This document shows, in pieces, positions 1 to 8,404 of a DNA stretch of 49,291 nucleotides. How positions within the stretch are numbered: the first letter of the stretch is position 1; each line of letters begins with the position of its first letter. The notes below the pieces were generated by a model. That model saw only the letters and a program-made list of their open reading frames with translations, made no database searches and was not told where the DNA came from. This stretch comes from a virus: the IMG/VR virus record IMGVR_UViG_3300006924_000035, positions 1 through 49,291 of that record. The stretch is one strand, 5' to 3'. Made by a program: the position numbers and the translations under genes.

Positions 1-2
1 AC

Positions 3-1040
3 AGAACTGTAATTAAAGGTACTGTTGATGATGGTGTTGTGTTTATTGTAAGTAATTCAGAATTTACAATAGATACTACAGATCCAGCGAATGCCATTAC
101 TGGATTTGATGTAGTACGTCAAGGACTTACCCTAAGAAATACAACTAGTTCAGCAAATGGTATTACTAGTTCAGCACATAGATTCCATGGTACAGCAACT
201 AATGCTGAATCATTAGGCGGCGTACTTGCAACAAACTTTGTACAAAACACTCCAGGACAAGAAAGTTCATTTGGTGAAGTTGTTAGATTTTCTGATGCAG
301 GATATACAGTAGGTGCGGCAAACGATTTAAAAATATTTGTAGATTCAGCAGGTGCAGGTAATGAGGGTGTTATTGAAAACACAGTTGGACAAAAAATTAG
401 ATTTAAAGTTAAGTCAAGTGGCGGCGTAACTACAGAACCATTCCAAATTCAATCAGTTGGACTTATTCCAACAACAACAGCAACATATGATGTTGGTGAT
501 GCAAACTATAAATGGAGAAACATGTATGCAACTTCATTTAACGGATTGGCAACACAGGCGATTGCACTACAAGTTGGATCAAATTATAGAACAGGTGATG
601 TAAATGCAACAAATAACACAGTTGCAGTGCGTGACTCAAGTGGTAATATATCAGCAAATGTATTTAATGGTGTATCAACAAGTGCAAGATATGCTGACTT
701 AGCAGAAAAATACACAACAGACAATGAGTATCCAGTAGGTACAGCAATGGCAGTAGGTGGAGACGCTGAAACAACAGCGGCTAAATCAAGTACAATGTGT
801 ATTGGTGTAATTTCTGAAAATCCAGCACACTTAATGAACGCAGAATCAGAAGGCCAAGCAATTGGACTTAAAGGCCGTGTTCCTGTAAGAGTAAAAGGTG
901 TTGTATCAAAAGGACAACCAGTGTATGCTTGGGAAGATGGTGTATGTTCAACTATAGAAACAACAGGTTTAGTCGGTATTGCATTAGAAGCTAGTGACGA
1001 TGAGTCAGAAAAGCTAATCGAGTGTGTACTTAAAGTATAA
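3..1040 (+). CDS. Tail fibre protein, C-terminal part (5' end outside window)
   Basis: The frame is open from the window edge, so the gene starts upstream; the GTG at 39 is not the true start. The visible 345 residues are rich in Gly, Ser, Thr and Asn with short beta-strand-like repeats, as in receptor-binding fibres. The C-terminal part contains SARYADLAEKY followed by EYPVGTAMAVGG, a module I recall from tail fibre C-termini of T4-like marine phages, there with a bundle or chaperone-like role. The stop codon lies inside a late-promoter-like octamer for the next gene. Virion role is inferred from composition, this module and the neighbouring structural gene; the receptor is unknown. Confidence 0.75.
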   Translation, partial: RTVIKGTVDDGVVFIVSNSEFTIDTTDPANAITGFDVVRQGLTLRNTTSSANGITSSAHRFHGTATNAESLGGVLATNFVQNTPGQESSFGEVVRFSDAGYTVGAANDLKIFVDSAGAGNEGVIENTVGQKIRFKVKSSGGVTTEPFQIQSVGLIPTTTATYDVGDANYKWRNMYATSFNGLATQAIALQVGSNYRTGDVNATNNTVAVRDSSGNISANVFNGVSTSARYADLAEKYTTDNEYPVGTAMAVGGDAETTAAKSSTMCIGVISENPAHLMNAESEGQAIGLKGRVPVRVKGVVSKGQPVYAWEDGVCSTIETTGLVGIALEASDDESEKLIECVLKV

Positions 1041-1043
1041 GTA
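1036..1043 (+). promoter_or_regulatory. T4-like late promoter octamer TATAAGTA
   Basis: TATAAGTA overlaps the stop codon of the fibre gene. It is followed by AAAAAGGAAC as ribosome binding site and the ATG at 1060. It differs by one base from the T4 late consensus TATAAATA. The same variant recurs at several other gene starts here. Confidence 0.6.
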
Positions 1044-1059
1044 TTAAAAAGGAACTATT

Positions 1060-1974
1060 ATGGCAGTAGGCGATACAATTACCGCGGCGCGGTACAACAT
1101 TATTCAAGCAAGAGTAGCGGCAGTTATTGGATTAGGTTCTGGTGATGAAGGTTACGGACAAGCTCGTGCAAGTAGTACAGCGGCAGTAGGTGCTACAATT
1201 ACAGCACAAGATATGGCAAATTTGTTTACTGATATGAACAAGATCAGATTACATCAAACAGGATCAGTTCCTACAGAAATTATAGCACCAAGTGTAGGTG
1301 ATACAGTTGAAGATTCAAATAATACTTCAAAAGAAGGTTATGTACAGTACGAAACATTAAGTACAACATGCCAAGCATCAAGATTAACTGCAAATGCAAG
1401 CCAACTAGGATTGCAAGCAGGTACAAGTAGCCAAAGAACATCAAGCTGGTCAACAGATATTAATCATATTTTTACTGTTACTTTTGGTGGATATGCAGTT
1501 ACTAATGGAGACGGAAGTACTACAACAGTTAGTGGCGCAGAACATATGCGTGTATTTTTTAATGCAGGCGGCACAATAAATTTAAGTGGTACAATTGGTT
1601 CAGGTAGTTCAACTATTAATAACGACTGGCGTAACTTAATGACATCAGTAGGTACAGTTATAGTTGGAAGATCAACTACTTCAAATGGTTCAACAGGTAC
1701 TAACTACGGTTATTCAAACTTACCTACTAGCTATACAACAATTTTTAACAAGACAGCAAGTGCTTATAGTGCTAACGATTATTTAATTGAAGCAAAGAAA
1801 AGCGGTGCAGTTTTAACATTCCGTGTTACATTTAACGAAGATAAAGGTCCTAATCCAAACTATGACGAAGCAGTTACAGCAACTACAACTAGTACTGTAC
1901 AGTTAAATAGACCTAACAATGCAAGCAGTGTAAACATTGCGGCACCAACTTTCGCCAACACAGACAACCTATAA
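1060..1974 (+). CDS. Probable virion structural protein (tail or fibre associated)
   Basis: 304 residues, starting at an ATG with AAGGAAC upstream. The N-terminus (MAVGDTITAARYNIIQARV) is alpha-helical and resembles the start of a family of structural proteins in T4-like cyanophages that I recall. The remainder is Ser/Thr/Gly-rich and beta-strand-like, without transmembrane segments or enzyme motifs. It follows the tail fibre gene and has its own late-promoter-like site. A fibre accessory, hinge or adhesin-like part is likely, but the exact place in the virion is not known. Confidence 0.55.
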   Translation: MAVGDTITAARYNIIQARVAAVIGLGSGDEGYGQARASSTAAVGATITAQDMANLFTDMNKIRLHQTGSVPTEIIAPSVGDTVEDSNNTSKEGYVQYETLSTTCQASRLTANASQLGLQAGTSSQRTSSWSTDINHIFTVTFGGYAVTNGDGSTTTVSGAEHMRVFFNAGGTINLSGTIGSGSSTINNDWRNLMTSVGTVIVGRSTTSNGSTGTNYGYSNLPTSYTTIFNKTASAYSANDYLIEAKKSGAVLTFRVTFNEDKGPNPNYDEAVTATTTSTVQLNRPNNASSVNIAAPTFANTDNL

Positions 1975-1975
1975 G

Positions 1976-2012
1976 AGTAAATAGTTATACTATAAACTAG
2001 GAGTATAACTAT
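1976..2012 (+). promoter_or_regulatory. Late-promoter-like octamer and start-codon hairpin
   Basis: AGTAAATA (1976-1983) resembles a late promoter. A perfect 10-base inverted repeat overlaps it: ATAGTTATAC (1981-1990) can pair with GTATAACTAT (2003-2012) around a 12-base loop. The loop carries most of the AGGAG ribosome site, and the stem includes the first two bases of the ATG at 2011. A transcript starting upstream could hide the start; one starting inside the repeat could not. Confidence 0.5.
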
Positions 2013-2358
2013 GGACGAAGCACTAGAGAAGGCATTAGATTTTTCTAATTTTACTTCTACACTCAACGCCCAAAAACGTATATTGCATGAAAAGTATTTA
2101 GATGAACTAGTAATGTACTCTAATAATGGCATGTTTACAATTTCAAAAGAACTTTTGAATTTTTGTTTTATGCTAACTTCTACAAACATAAACAAAACTG
2201 TATTAATAGATAGTAATAGAACTCCTATTGAAATTGATGATGTTGAAGAATTTATGTTAAAAGCAACTCAACATTACACAGATGTAACTAGTAAGTACTT
2301 ACAAGAATATAAGATTCTTAGCACCAAACGTAATGTAGAAGGTTTAGTGGATGACTAA
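2011..2358 (+). CDS. Conserved small phage protein, function unknown
   Basis: 115 residues, acidic and mostly alpha-helical by composition, with no cysteine motif, signal or membrane segment. The start is set by TAGGAG just upstream of the ATG. It is the first gene of the long packed run that carries the glycosyltransferases and radical SAM enzymes, and its last codons overlap the next start by 8 bases. I do not recognise a function. The hairpin over its start codon suggests regulated translation. Confidence 0.6.
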   Translation: MDEALEKALDFSNFTSTLNAQKRILHEKYLDELVMYSNNGMFTISKELLNFCFMLTSTNINKTVLIDSNRTPIEIDDVEEFMLKATQHYTDVTSKYLQEYKILSTKRNVEGLVDD

Positions 2359-3175
2359 TGGTGTACTATGCTTTGCACACAATAACGGAAAAGTAAATTA
2401 TATAAAGCAAGCAGAGTTTCTTGCAAAACGTGTAAAGCAACATTTGAATTTACCAACTACGTTAGTCACGTCTACTCCACACGGGCTAGACGACAACACA
2501 GTATTTGATCAAGTAATTGAAATAGCAGATGATAATAACAACGTAAAACGTTATTATAACGGCTCTTTACATCATGAAAGATTACCATTCAAAAATAATG
2601 ACAGAGTAAGAAGTTATGAATTATCTCCTTATGATACTACACTTGTTCTTGATACAGATTACATAATTTGTAATGATGTATTCAACAATGCATTTAATAG
2701 TACACACGATTTTCAAATATATAGGAACGGTATCGATTTATGTGATTGGCGTAAACATAAAGAATTTGATTACATTAATGATACAGGTATTCCTTTTTAT
2801 TGGGCAACTTGTTTTTGCTTTACAAAAACACAAGAAACAAAAATATTTTTTGACCTATTACAACACTTAGTAAGTAACTGGAAACATTATGATCACGTGT
2901 ATAATTTAGGAAGTAGAAACTTTAGAAATGATCATGTGTTTAGTATTGCTATACATATGATGAATGGATTTACAGATGGTAATTGGGCAAAAACTCTACC
3001 AGGCAAAATGTTTTATACATTAGATAGAGATATTGTAAAAACTATTAAAGATAATTCACTTACATTTTTACTACAAAAAGAAAACTATGTAGGAGAATAC
3101 ATTTTAGCATCAACAAAAGACTGTAATGTACATGTCATGAATAAGTTTAGTTTGGGAGAACTTATAAATGGATAA
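2351..3175 (+). CDS. GT-A-like glycosyltransferase (family 8-like)
   Basis: 274 residues. YDTTLVLDTDYIICND near residue 95 contains the D-x-D metal and sugar-nucleotide binding motif after a hydrophobic strand, typical of GT-A nucleotide-sugar transferases such as family 8. The N-terminal VLCFAHNNGKVNYIKQAEFLA resembles the first strand and helix of this fold. It is paralogous to the next gene, which has the same YD-x-T/V-x-VLDTD pattern. Such enzymes move a sugar from a nucleotide donor to a glycan or protein; the acceptor cannot be deduced. It overlaps both neighbours, so co-translation is likely. Confidence 0.65.
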   Translation: MTNGVLCFAHNNGKVNYIKQAEFLAKRVKQHLNLPTTLVTSTPHGLDDNTVFDQVIEIADDNNNVKRYYNGSLHHERLPFKNNDRVRSYELSPYDTTLVLDTDYIICNDVFNNAFNSTHDFQIYRNGIDLCDWRKHKEFDYINDTGIPFYWATCFCFTKTQETKIFFDLLQHLVSNWKHYDHVYNLGSRNFRNDHVFSIAIHMMNGFTDGNWAKTLPGKMFYTLDRDIVKTIKDNSLTFLLQKENYVGEYILASTKDCNVHVMNKFSLGELING

Positions 3176-3962
3176 GGGATATATTATGGTAGCTATGGGC
3201 GACGACTATGTACGCCAAGCATATTTGTGTGCTGTGAGCATTAAGAAAACACAGGCAATTAACAACGTATCAATAGTAACAAGTGACGCAGTTCCAGAAG
3301 AATATAAAAGTGTTTTCGATAAAATTATTGAAGTACCTTGGCACGACGACCCACAAAGTTTTTATATAACAGAACATCGTTGGAAAGTGTTTCATTTAAC
3401 TCCGTATGATGAAACAGTTGTACTAGATACTGATATGATATTTCTATCAGATATTTCGCACTGGTGGAAATACTTTGCACAAAAAAGTATAGGCTTTATT
3501 AGTAACGTAACAGACTATAGAGGAAATACAATTACAAATGACTACTATAGGAAAGCATTTACAGCAAATAACTTACCTAACATATATTGTGCTTTTCATT
3601 ATTTTAAGAAAGACAACACAGCATTAGATTATTATAAAGTATTGAATAGAGTATGTGATAATTATCAAAAGTATTATGAAGTATATGCCCCTAAGCAAAC
3701 ACCTACCTTAAGTAGTATGGATGTGAATCATGCTATTGCATTACTTGACAGTAATATAGATGATTATACTATTAATTCTGCATCGTTTGTACATATGAAA
3801 AGTAAAGTACAAGGATGGGATAACCCAACCGATACTTGGACTGATACTGTGCCATATTATATTAGTGACGAATTAAAAATTGGAAATTATACACAACACG
3901 GACTTTTTCATTATACTGAAAATAGTTTTTGTGAGGAGATGTTATGCAACATGTTAAAATAG
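3168..3962 (+). CDS. GT-A-like glycosyltransferase (family 8-like), paralogue of the previous gene
   Basis: 264 residues. The N-terminus (GYIMVAMGDDYVRQAYLCAVS) is characteristic of family 8-like nucleotide-sugar transferases, and YDETVVLDTDMIFLSD supplies the D-x-D site. A late HMKSKVQGW segment resembles the C-terminal His region that closes the active site in this family. The ribosome site GGGAG precedes the ATG, which overlaps the preceding stop region by 8 bases. Two tandem related transferases suggest successive sugar additions. Donor and acceptor are unknown. Confidence 0.7.
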   Translation: MDKGYIMVAMGDDYVRQAYLCAVSIKKTQAINNVSIVTSDAVPEEYKSVFDKIIEVPWHDDPQSFYITEHRWKVFHLTPYDETVVLDTDMIFLSDISHWWKYFAQKSIGFISNVTDYRGNTITNDYYRKAFTANNLPNIYCAFHYFKKDNTALDYYKVLNRVCDNYQKYYEVYAPKQTPTLSSMDVNHAIALLDSNIDDYTINSASFVHMKSKVQGWDNPTDTWTDTVPYYISDELKIGNYTQHGLFHYTENSFCEEMLCNMLK

Positions 3963-4483
3963 ATACTCCGCAGTATGTTTGTTTTAATCAAAAGACTGGA
4001 GAAATTTTTAGTGTAGGACCTAGTATTGAGCCAGGCTATCAGTATGTTGAAGTTACTGAAGAAGAGATTGAGCCTATTAAAACTTTTAAAAAAAATATGA
4101 CCGATTATGTTGTAGCTTACAATCGAGTTGAAAAGGCATTTGTACTTAAAGAGAATATCTATATCGAACACGAAGCACAGTTTACACAGATCATGCCTGT
4201 AGATGAATCTGCAATGTATGATTTGCTTTTAACGGTTGACAATAAGGCTAAAAGATGTTATATTAGTACAGGTATAGAACTATTAGATACAATGAAAACA
4301 ACTAACGTAGATTTCCAAAAAGAAATTACTTTTAGTTTTACAAAGAAAGGCGATCCGCATGTATTATACGATATGATTACGTTTAATATTGCAGATCCAA
4401 AAGAACATACAATTAATATTAAAGATACGTATAGTATCTATGCAAGTAGTGATATGGCAACTTGTATGTATAAGGAATTATAA
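3944..4483 (+). CDS. Hypothetical protein of the island
   Basis: 179 residues. The start follows GAGGAG at 3933-3938 and overlaps the previous gene by 19 bases. The N-terminal segment YVCFNQKTGEIFSVGPSIEPG looks like a beta-hairpin module found in fibre or small virion proteins, but I cannot assign a family. No catalytic motif, signal or membrane segment is visible. It lies between two pairs of transferase genes and ends by a one-base overlap (TAATG) with the next start. Confidence 0.6.
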   Translation: MQHVKIDTPQYVCFNQKTGEIFSVGPSIEPGYQYVEVTEEEIEPIKTFKKNMTDYVVAYNRVEKAFVLKENIYIEHEAQFTQIMPVDESAMYDLLLTVDNKAKRCYISTGIELLDTMKTTNVDFQKEITFSFTKKGDPHVLYDMITFNIADPKEHTINIKDTYSIYASSDMATCMYKEL

Positions 4484-5403
4484 TGAAAGTAAAAATTGCA
4501 GAAATAGATATAATTTATTTAAGTTATGACGAACCAAACGCTGATAAAAATTATGCAGACTTGTTAACTAAAGTTCCGTGGGCAAAGCGTGTACATGGTG
4601 TAGAAGGTTCTGATGCGGCACATAAAGCCTGTGCTGAACTTTCTGAAACAGATAGATTCATTACAGTAGACGGTGATAATACTATACGGCAAGATTTTAT
4701 TAATCAAGTATTAGACTTTGATGAACATACAGACTTAGAACATAGTGTAATTAGTTGGTGTGGTAGAAATTCTGTTAACGGATTGCTATATGGCAATGGA
4801 GGATTAAAATGCTGGCCAAAACAATATGTGTTAGATATGAAAACACACGAAAACGCTGATCCTAATAATAAACAAGCACAAGTAGACTTTTGTTGGGACT
4901 TACAGTATATCCAACAAAATAGTTGCTATTCAGATGTACATAATAACGAAACAGCACATCAGGCCTGGCGAGCAGGATTCCGTGAAGGTGTAAAAATGGC
5001 ACTTGATCAAGGAGTCAAACCAACTAAGGAAGAATTTTTAAACGGACATTGGAAGAATTTACACAGACTATGGATTTGGTTAATGGTTGGTGCTGATGCT
5101 AAAAACGGTAACTGGGCAATATTAGGTGCTAGAGAAGGCCTTAGTATGACAATGCTTAGTGATTGGGATTACGTACAAGTACGTGATTTTGAATATCTTA
5201 ATCAGCTTTGGGGCGGAAGAGACGAAATGCCTGCAGATGTTTTACACGATGAAATTTTTAATTATGGAAGCGAGTTAATTAATCAACTAGATTGCCCTAT
5301 TGCTATCCAACCTTTTACTGAAGAACAAAGCATGTTCTTTAAAACTGTTTATCAAAATCCTAGTAGAAGTAGTAATCAGCAGTTTATAGACAAGGAAAAA
5401 TAA
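4483..5403 (+). CDS. Glycosyltransferase-like protein with DxD motif
   Basis: 306 residues. It begins with IDIIYLSYDEPNADKNYADL and has FITVDGDNTI near residue 65, a strand followed by D-G-D as in GT-A nucleotide-sugar transferases. NGLLYGNGGLKCWPK follows in the acceptor or sugar region. The gene at 6740 is a shorter paralogue with the same start (SYFEPNAEQNFDDL), D-G-D and YGYGGVKLLP elements. A sugar-transfer role is inferred from the fold-like motifs only. It is tied to both neighbours by TAATG overlaps, so the group is probably translated together. Confidence 0.55.
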   Translation: MKVKIAEIDIIYLSYDEPNADKNYADLLTKVPWAKRVHGVEGSDAAHKACAELSETDRFITVDGDNTIRQDFINQVLDFDEHTDLEHSVISWCGRNSVNGLLYGNGGLKCWPKQYVLDMKTHENADPNNKQAQVDFCWDLQYIQQNSCYSDVHNNETAHQAWRAGFREGVKMALDQGVKPTKEEFLNGHWKNLHRLWIWLMVGADAKNGNWAILGAREGLSMTMLSDWDYVQVRDFEYLNQLWGGRDEMPADVLHDEIFNYGSELINQLDCPIAIQPFTEEQSMFFKTVYQNPSRSSNQQFIDKEK

Positions 5404-6752
5404 TGCAACAACCGCAACTAATTGAGGTCAAAGAAAAATTAGATAAAGTAGGTTGTGGATTCTGTCTGGCTAAATGGACACAAGTAACTATTCATTTAGG
5501 ATCAGGATTAACGCACAGTTGTCATCATGTTAAAGCACATCCAATTGATTTAAACGAACTTGCAAAAAATCCTGGTACATTACATAACACTGGATTTAAA
5601 AAGAACGTAAGAAAACAGATGCTTAACAACAAGCGACCAAACGAGTGTGATTACTGTTGGCGTATTGAGGATAATACAGACGAATATAGTGATAGAGTTT
5701 TTAAAAGTAGCGATCCATTTAGTTGGCCAGATTTTGATACTATATCTAAGATGACTGGTGATGAAAACTTTTATCCTCGTTATGTTGAAGTAAGTTTTAG
5801 TAATGTTTGTAATTTTAAATGTGGATATTGTAGTCCTTCTTTTAGTAGTAAATGGGCTGACGAAATTAAAGAGCATGGCCCTTACACGTTCAAAGATACT
5901 AATTGGAGATATAATCAACCAGACGAACATCAAAAACAAATACCACAACGAGAAGCTAATCCGTATGTTGAAGCATTTTGGAAATGGTTCCCAGAAGCAG
6001 TAACACATATGCACACGTTTCGTATTACAGGTGGTGAACCTTTGATGAGCAAACATACTAATAGAGTAATAGAGTACTTGATGAATAATCCTCAACCTCA
6101 ATTAGAATTTTCTATAAACACAAATGGATGCCCTCCATTAGCAAACCAATGGAAAGAATTTGTAGATAAAATTAAAATTTTAGAAGATAATAATTGTATA
6201 CAAAGATTTGTTTTGTTCGTAAGTGCAGAAAGTAAAGGAGATCAAGCAGAATATAATAGATATGGTATGGACTGGACAATGTTTACAGACAATGTTAAGT
6301 ATTATCTAAAACAAGCAACAGGTAGTTTAGTGTTTATGAGTGCATTTAATGTGTTAAGTATTCCTACATTTTTACCTTTTCTTAAGTATGTCGCTAGACT
6401 TAAAGGCGGATACAAAAATGATATTATAGTAGATATACCTTATGTAAGAAGTCCAGGATTCTTAGATGCTAAAATTGCTACTAGTAATTTAATTCAAGAT
6501 TACTTACATCCGTGTATTCCTTATATGGAAGAAAACAATTTTAATGATAGAGAAAAGTCTCAAATGAAGCGTATTGTAAAAGACTTAGATGTAAGACAAG
6601 ACAATACTAAGTTCAAACAAGAGACAATTGAAGGTCGAAGAATGTTTTATGAATGGATACAACAATACGATAAACGACGAGATGTTAATTTTTTAGAAGT
6701 ATTCCCTCAAATGAAAGATTTTTACGAGGAGTGTAAAAAGTGCATGATATAA
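5403..6752 (+). CDS. Radical SAM protein with N-terminal twitch/SPASM-like domain
   Basis: 449 residues. An N-terminal cysteine region (Cys18, 21, 40, 82, 85) resembles a twitch or SPASM auxiliary iron-sulfur domain. The radical SAM core follows, with CNFKCGYC (Cys136, 140, 143; CX3CX2C for the 4Fe-4S cluster) and a downstream TGGEP SAM-binding motif. In typical SPASM enzymes the auxiliary domain is C-terminal, so here the order is reversed. Such enzymes make SAM radicals and often modify peptides or small molecules; the substrate is unknown. The gene lies between two related glycosyltransferase-like genes. Confidence 0.85.
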   Translation: MQQPQLIEVKEKLDKVGCGFCLAKWTQVTIHLGSGLTHSCHHVKAHPIDLNELAKNPGTLHNTGFKKNVRKQMLNNKRPNECDYCWRIEDNTDEYSDRVFKSSDPFSWPDFDTISKMTGDENFYPRYVEVSFSNVCNFKCGYCSPSFSSKWADEIKEHGPYTFKDTNWRYNQPDEHQKQIPQREANPYVEAFWKWFPEAVTHMHTFRITGGEPLMSKHTNRVIEYLMNNPQPQLEFSINTNGCPPLANQWKEFVDKIKILEDNNCIQRFVLFVSAESKGDQAEYNRYGMDWTMFTDNVKYYLKQATGSLVFMSAFNVLSIPTFLPFLKYVARLKGGYKNDIIVDIPYVRSPGFLDAKIATSNLIQDYLHPCIPYMEENNFNDREKSQMKRIVKDLDVRQDNTKFKQETIEGRRMFYEWIQQYDKRRDVNFLEVFPQMKDFYEECKKCMI

Positions 6753-7429
6753 TCTTTATAAGTTACTTTGAGCCAAATGCGGAACAAAATTTTGACGATT
6801 TGTACAATAGATTTAATACTGTTGGAGTATTTGGTGACAGAGTAAAGCGTGTTACTAATGTCAAAGGTATACACAATGCTCACGTTGAAGCGGCTAAACT
6901 TGTAAGAACTAGTTACTTCTATGTAGTTGACGGTGACGCAAAGGTCGTACAAGACTTCAAATTTGCTTATATAGCAAAGGAAAAGGATATTGTACATGTT
7001 TACCGTAGTGCTAATCCTATCAATAATTTAACGTATGGGTATGGCGGTGTAAAACTGTTACCTACAACACTAACACTTAACATGGACACAACTACTAATG
7101 ACATGACTACGAGTATTAGTGATAAGTTTAAGGTGATGAACGAAGTAAGTAACACCACAGCATTTAACACTGATCCTTTTAGTACTTGGAAAAGTGCTTT
7201 TAGAGAATGTACAAAATTAAGCAGTAAAACGATCAAAGGACAAAAAAATGACGAAACAGAAGAAAGACTACACATATGGACAACAGTTGGAGGGGATGTT
7301 CCCTTCGGCGATTACGCTATTGCAGGTGCTATTGCTGGCAGGGAGTTTGGGCTTTCTAACAAGTCTGATATTAAGTTAATTAATAATTTTGATTGGTTAA
7401 AGGAAAAATTTAATGAGCAATACAGTTAA
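6740..7429 (+). CDS. Glycosyltransferase-like protein, short paralogue of the 4483 gene
   Basis: 229 residues starting at GTG (6740), eight bases after GAGGAG; the ATG at 6743 is out of frame. HDIIFISYFEPNAEQNFDD, the YVVDGDAKVVQDF D-x-D segment and YGYGGVKLLP match the elements of the gene at 4483, so the two are paralogues flanking a radical SAM gene. It is about 75 residues shorter. A nucleotide-sugar transferase role is inferred from the DGD motif. It overlaps the previous gene by 13 bases and the next by 17. Confidence 0.55.
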   Translation: MHDIIFISYFEPNAEQNFDDLYNRFNTVGVFGDRVKRVTNVKGIHNAHVEAAKLVRTSYFYVVDGDAKVVQDFKFAYIAKEKDIVHVYRSANPINNLTYGYGGVKLLPTTLTLNMDTTTNDMTTSISDKFKVMNEVSNTTAFNTDPFSTWKSAFRECTKLSSKTIKGQKNDETEERLHIWTTVGGDVPFGDYAIAGAIAGREFGLSNKSDIKLINNFDWLKEKFNEQYS

Positions 7430-8096
7430 TCTACTTAACGGATTAGAATATCTTTATCCTGAAAATAAAGTAGTTTCACAAATGAAGCGTACTCTTACTA
7501 TGTTTCCTGAAAGTGAAACTGCTATGGTAGATGCTTTTAGTTTAGGACAATTAGAAAGTAAACTGTGGCTTATTGAAAATTTACCCGACAAGTTAGGAAC
7601 TGTATTTGTTTGTGCAGGCTGGTATGGTACACTTGCAAGTTTTATGTTTGAACGTGCAAGAGACAAATTTGACAAAATACGTAGTTTTGATATTGATAGT
7701 AGTTGTGCATCTGTTGCCGATAATATGAATAGACCCTGGGTAATGGACGGGTGGCAATTTAAAGCAAGTACATTAGATATTCTTAATATGGAATATCCAA
7801 CTACACATACAACTTATAGAGCAGATGGCAGTAGTTTACAACTTACAGAAATGCCTGATACTATTATTAATACTAGTTGTGAACATATTAAAAATTTTGC
7901 AGATTGGTATGCAAAAATACCTAGTGGTAAGATGGTAATTTTACAGAGTAATAATTACTATGAAATTAAAGAACATGTCAACTGTGTTAAAGACATTTAC
8001 GAGTTTAAAGATATGGCACCGATGAATGAACTACATTATACAGGTCAGAAAGAGATGTCTAAATACACAAGATTTATGTTAATTGGAAGAAAATAA
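7413..8096 (+). CDS. Class I SAM-dependent methyltransferase-like protein
   Basis: 227 residues. VFVCAGWYGTLASFMFERA (about residues 64-82) is a motif I-like glycine loop; IRSFDIDSSCASVADNMN resembles motif II with an acidic residue for the SAM ribose; MPDTIINTSCEHIKN resembles motif IV. This is the Rossmann layout of class I methyltransferases. The loop reads AGWYG instead of G-x-G-x-G. Substrate unknown; in this operon a sugar, peptide or small molecule is plausible. AAAGGAAAAATTTA precedes the ATG, and the stop overlaps the next start as TAATG. Confidence 0.65.
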   Translation: MSNTVNLLNGLEYLYPENKVVSQMKRTLTMFPESETAMVDAFSLGQLESKLWLIENLPDKLGTVFVCAGWYGTLASFMFERARDKFDKIRSFDIDSSCASVADNMNRPWVMDGWQFKASTLDILNMEYPTTHTTYRADGSSLQLTEMPDTIINTSCEHIKNFADWYAKIPSGKMVILQSNNYYEIKEHVNCVKDIYEFKDMAPMNELHYTGQKEMSKYTRFMLIGRK

Positions 8097-8404
8097 TGAG
8101 CGATAACATATATCCTAAATGCGAAAATGCAAGAAAATTATATATTACATCTAATAGCCAAGTGCGTCCTTGCTGTTGGTTAAGTGAATGGGAAGAAGTT
8201 TCAATGGATGAAAATTGGAATTTGAAAACCAATACTATAGAACATATTTTAGAAAATGAACTTTCTGCTTATGTTCAAGGGTTAAAAGAAAATCCTGAAA
8301 AATTTGCTTGCAAAATGTGTTATAGAAAGTGCAATCAACCTTTTACAGAAACAGCAAACCCTACACAGCAATATGTGATATTTGGAGATGAAGATGAAAC
8401 GTGA
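8096..8404 (+). CDS. Stand-alone twitch/SPASM-like iron-sulfur domain protein
   Basis: 102 residues with Cys9, a QVRPCCW pair (Cys26, 27) and a late C-x2-C-x3-C cluster (Cys72, 75, 79). The layout K-C, then beta-hairpin, then PCCW, then a distal CxxC matches the N-terminal domain of the fused radical SAM protein at 13678. Here the domain is its own gene, ending inside the start of the radical SAM gene at 8394. It probably acts in trans as the auxiliary-cluster or substrate-binding subunit of that enzyme. Split versus fused is seen in the sequence; the complex is inferred. Confidence 0.65.
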   Translation: MSDNIYPKCENARKLYITSNSQVRPCCWLSEWEEVSMDENWNLKTNTIEHILENELSAYVQGLKENPEKFACKMCYRKCNQPFTETANPTQQYVIFGDEDET

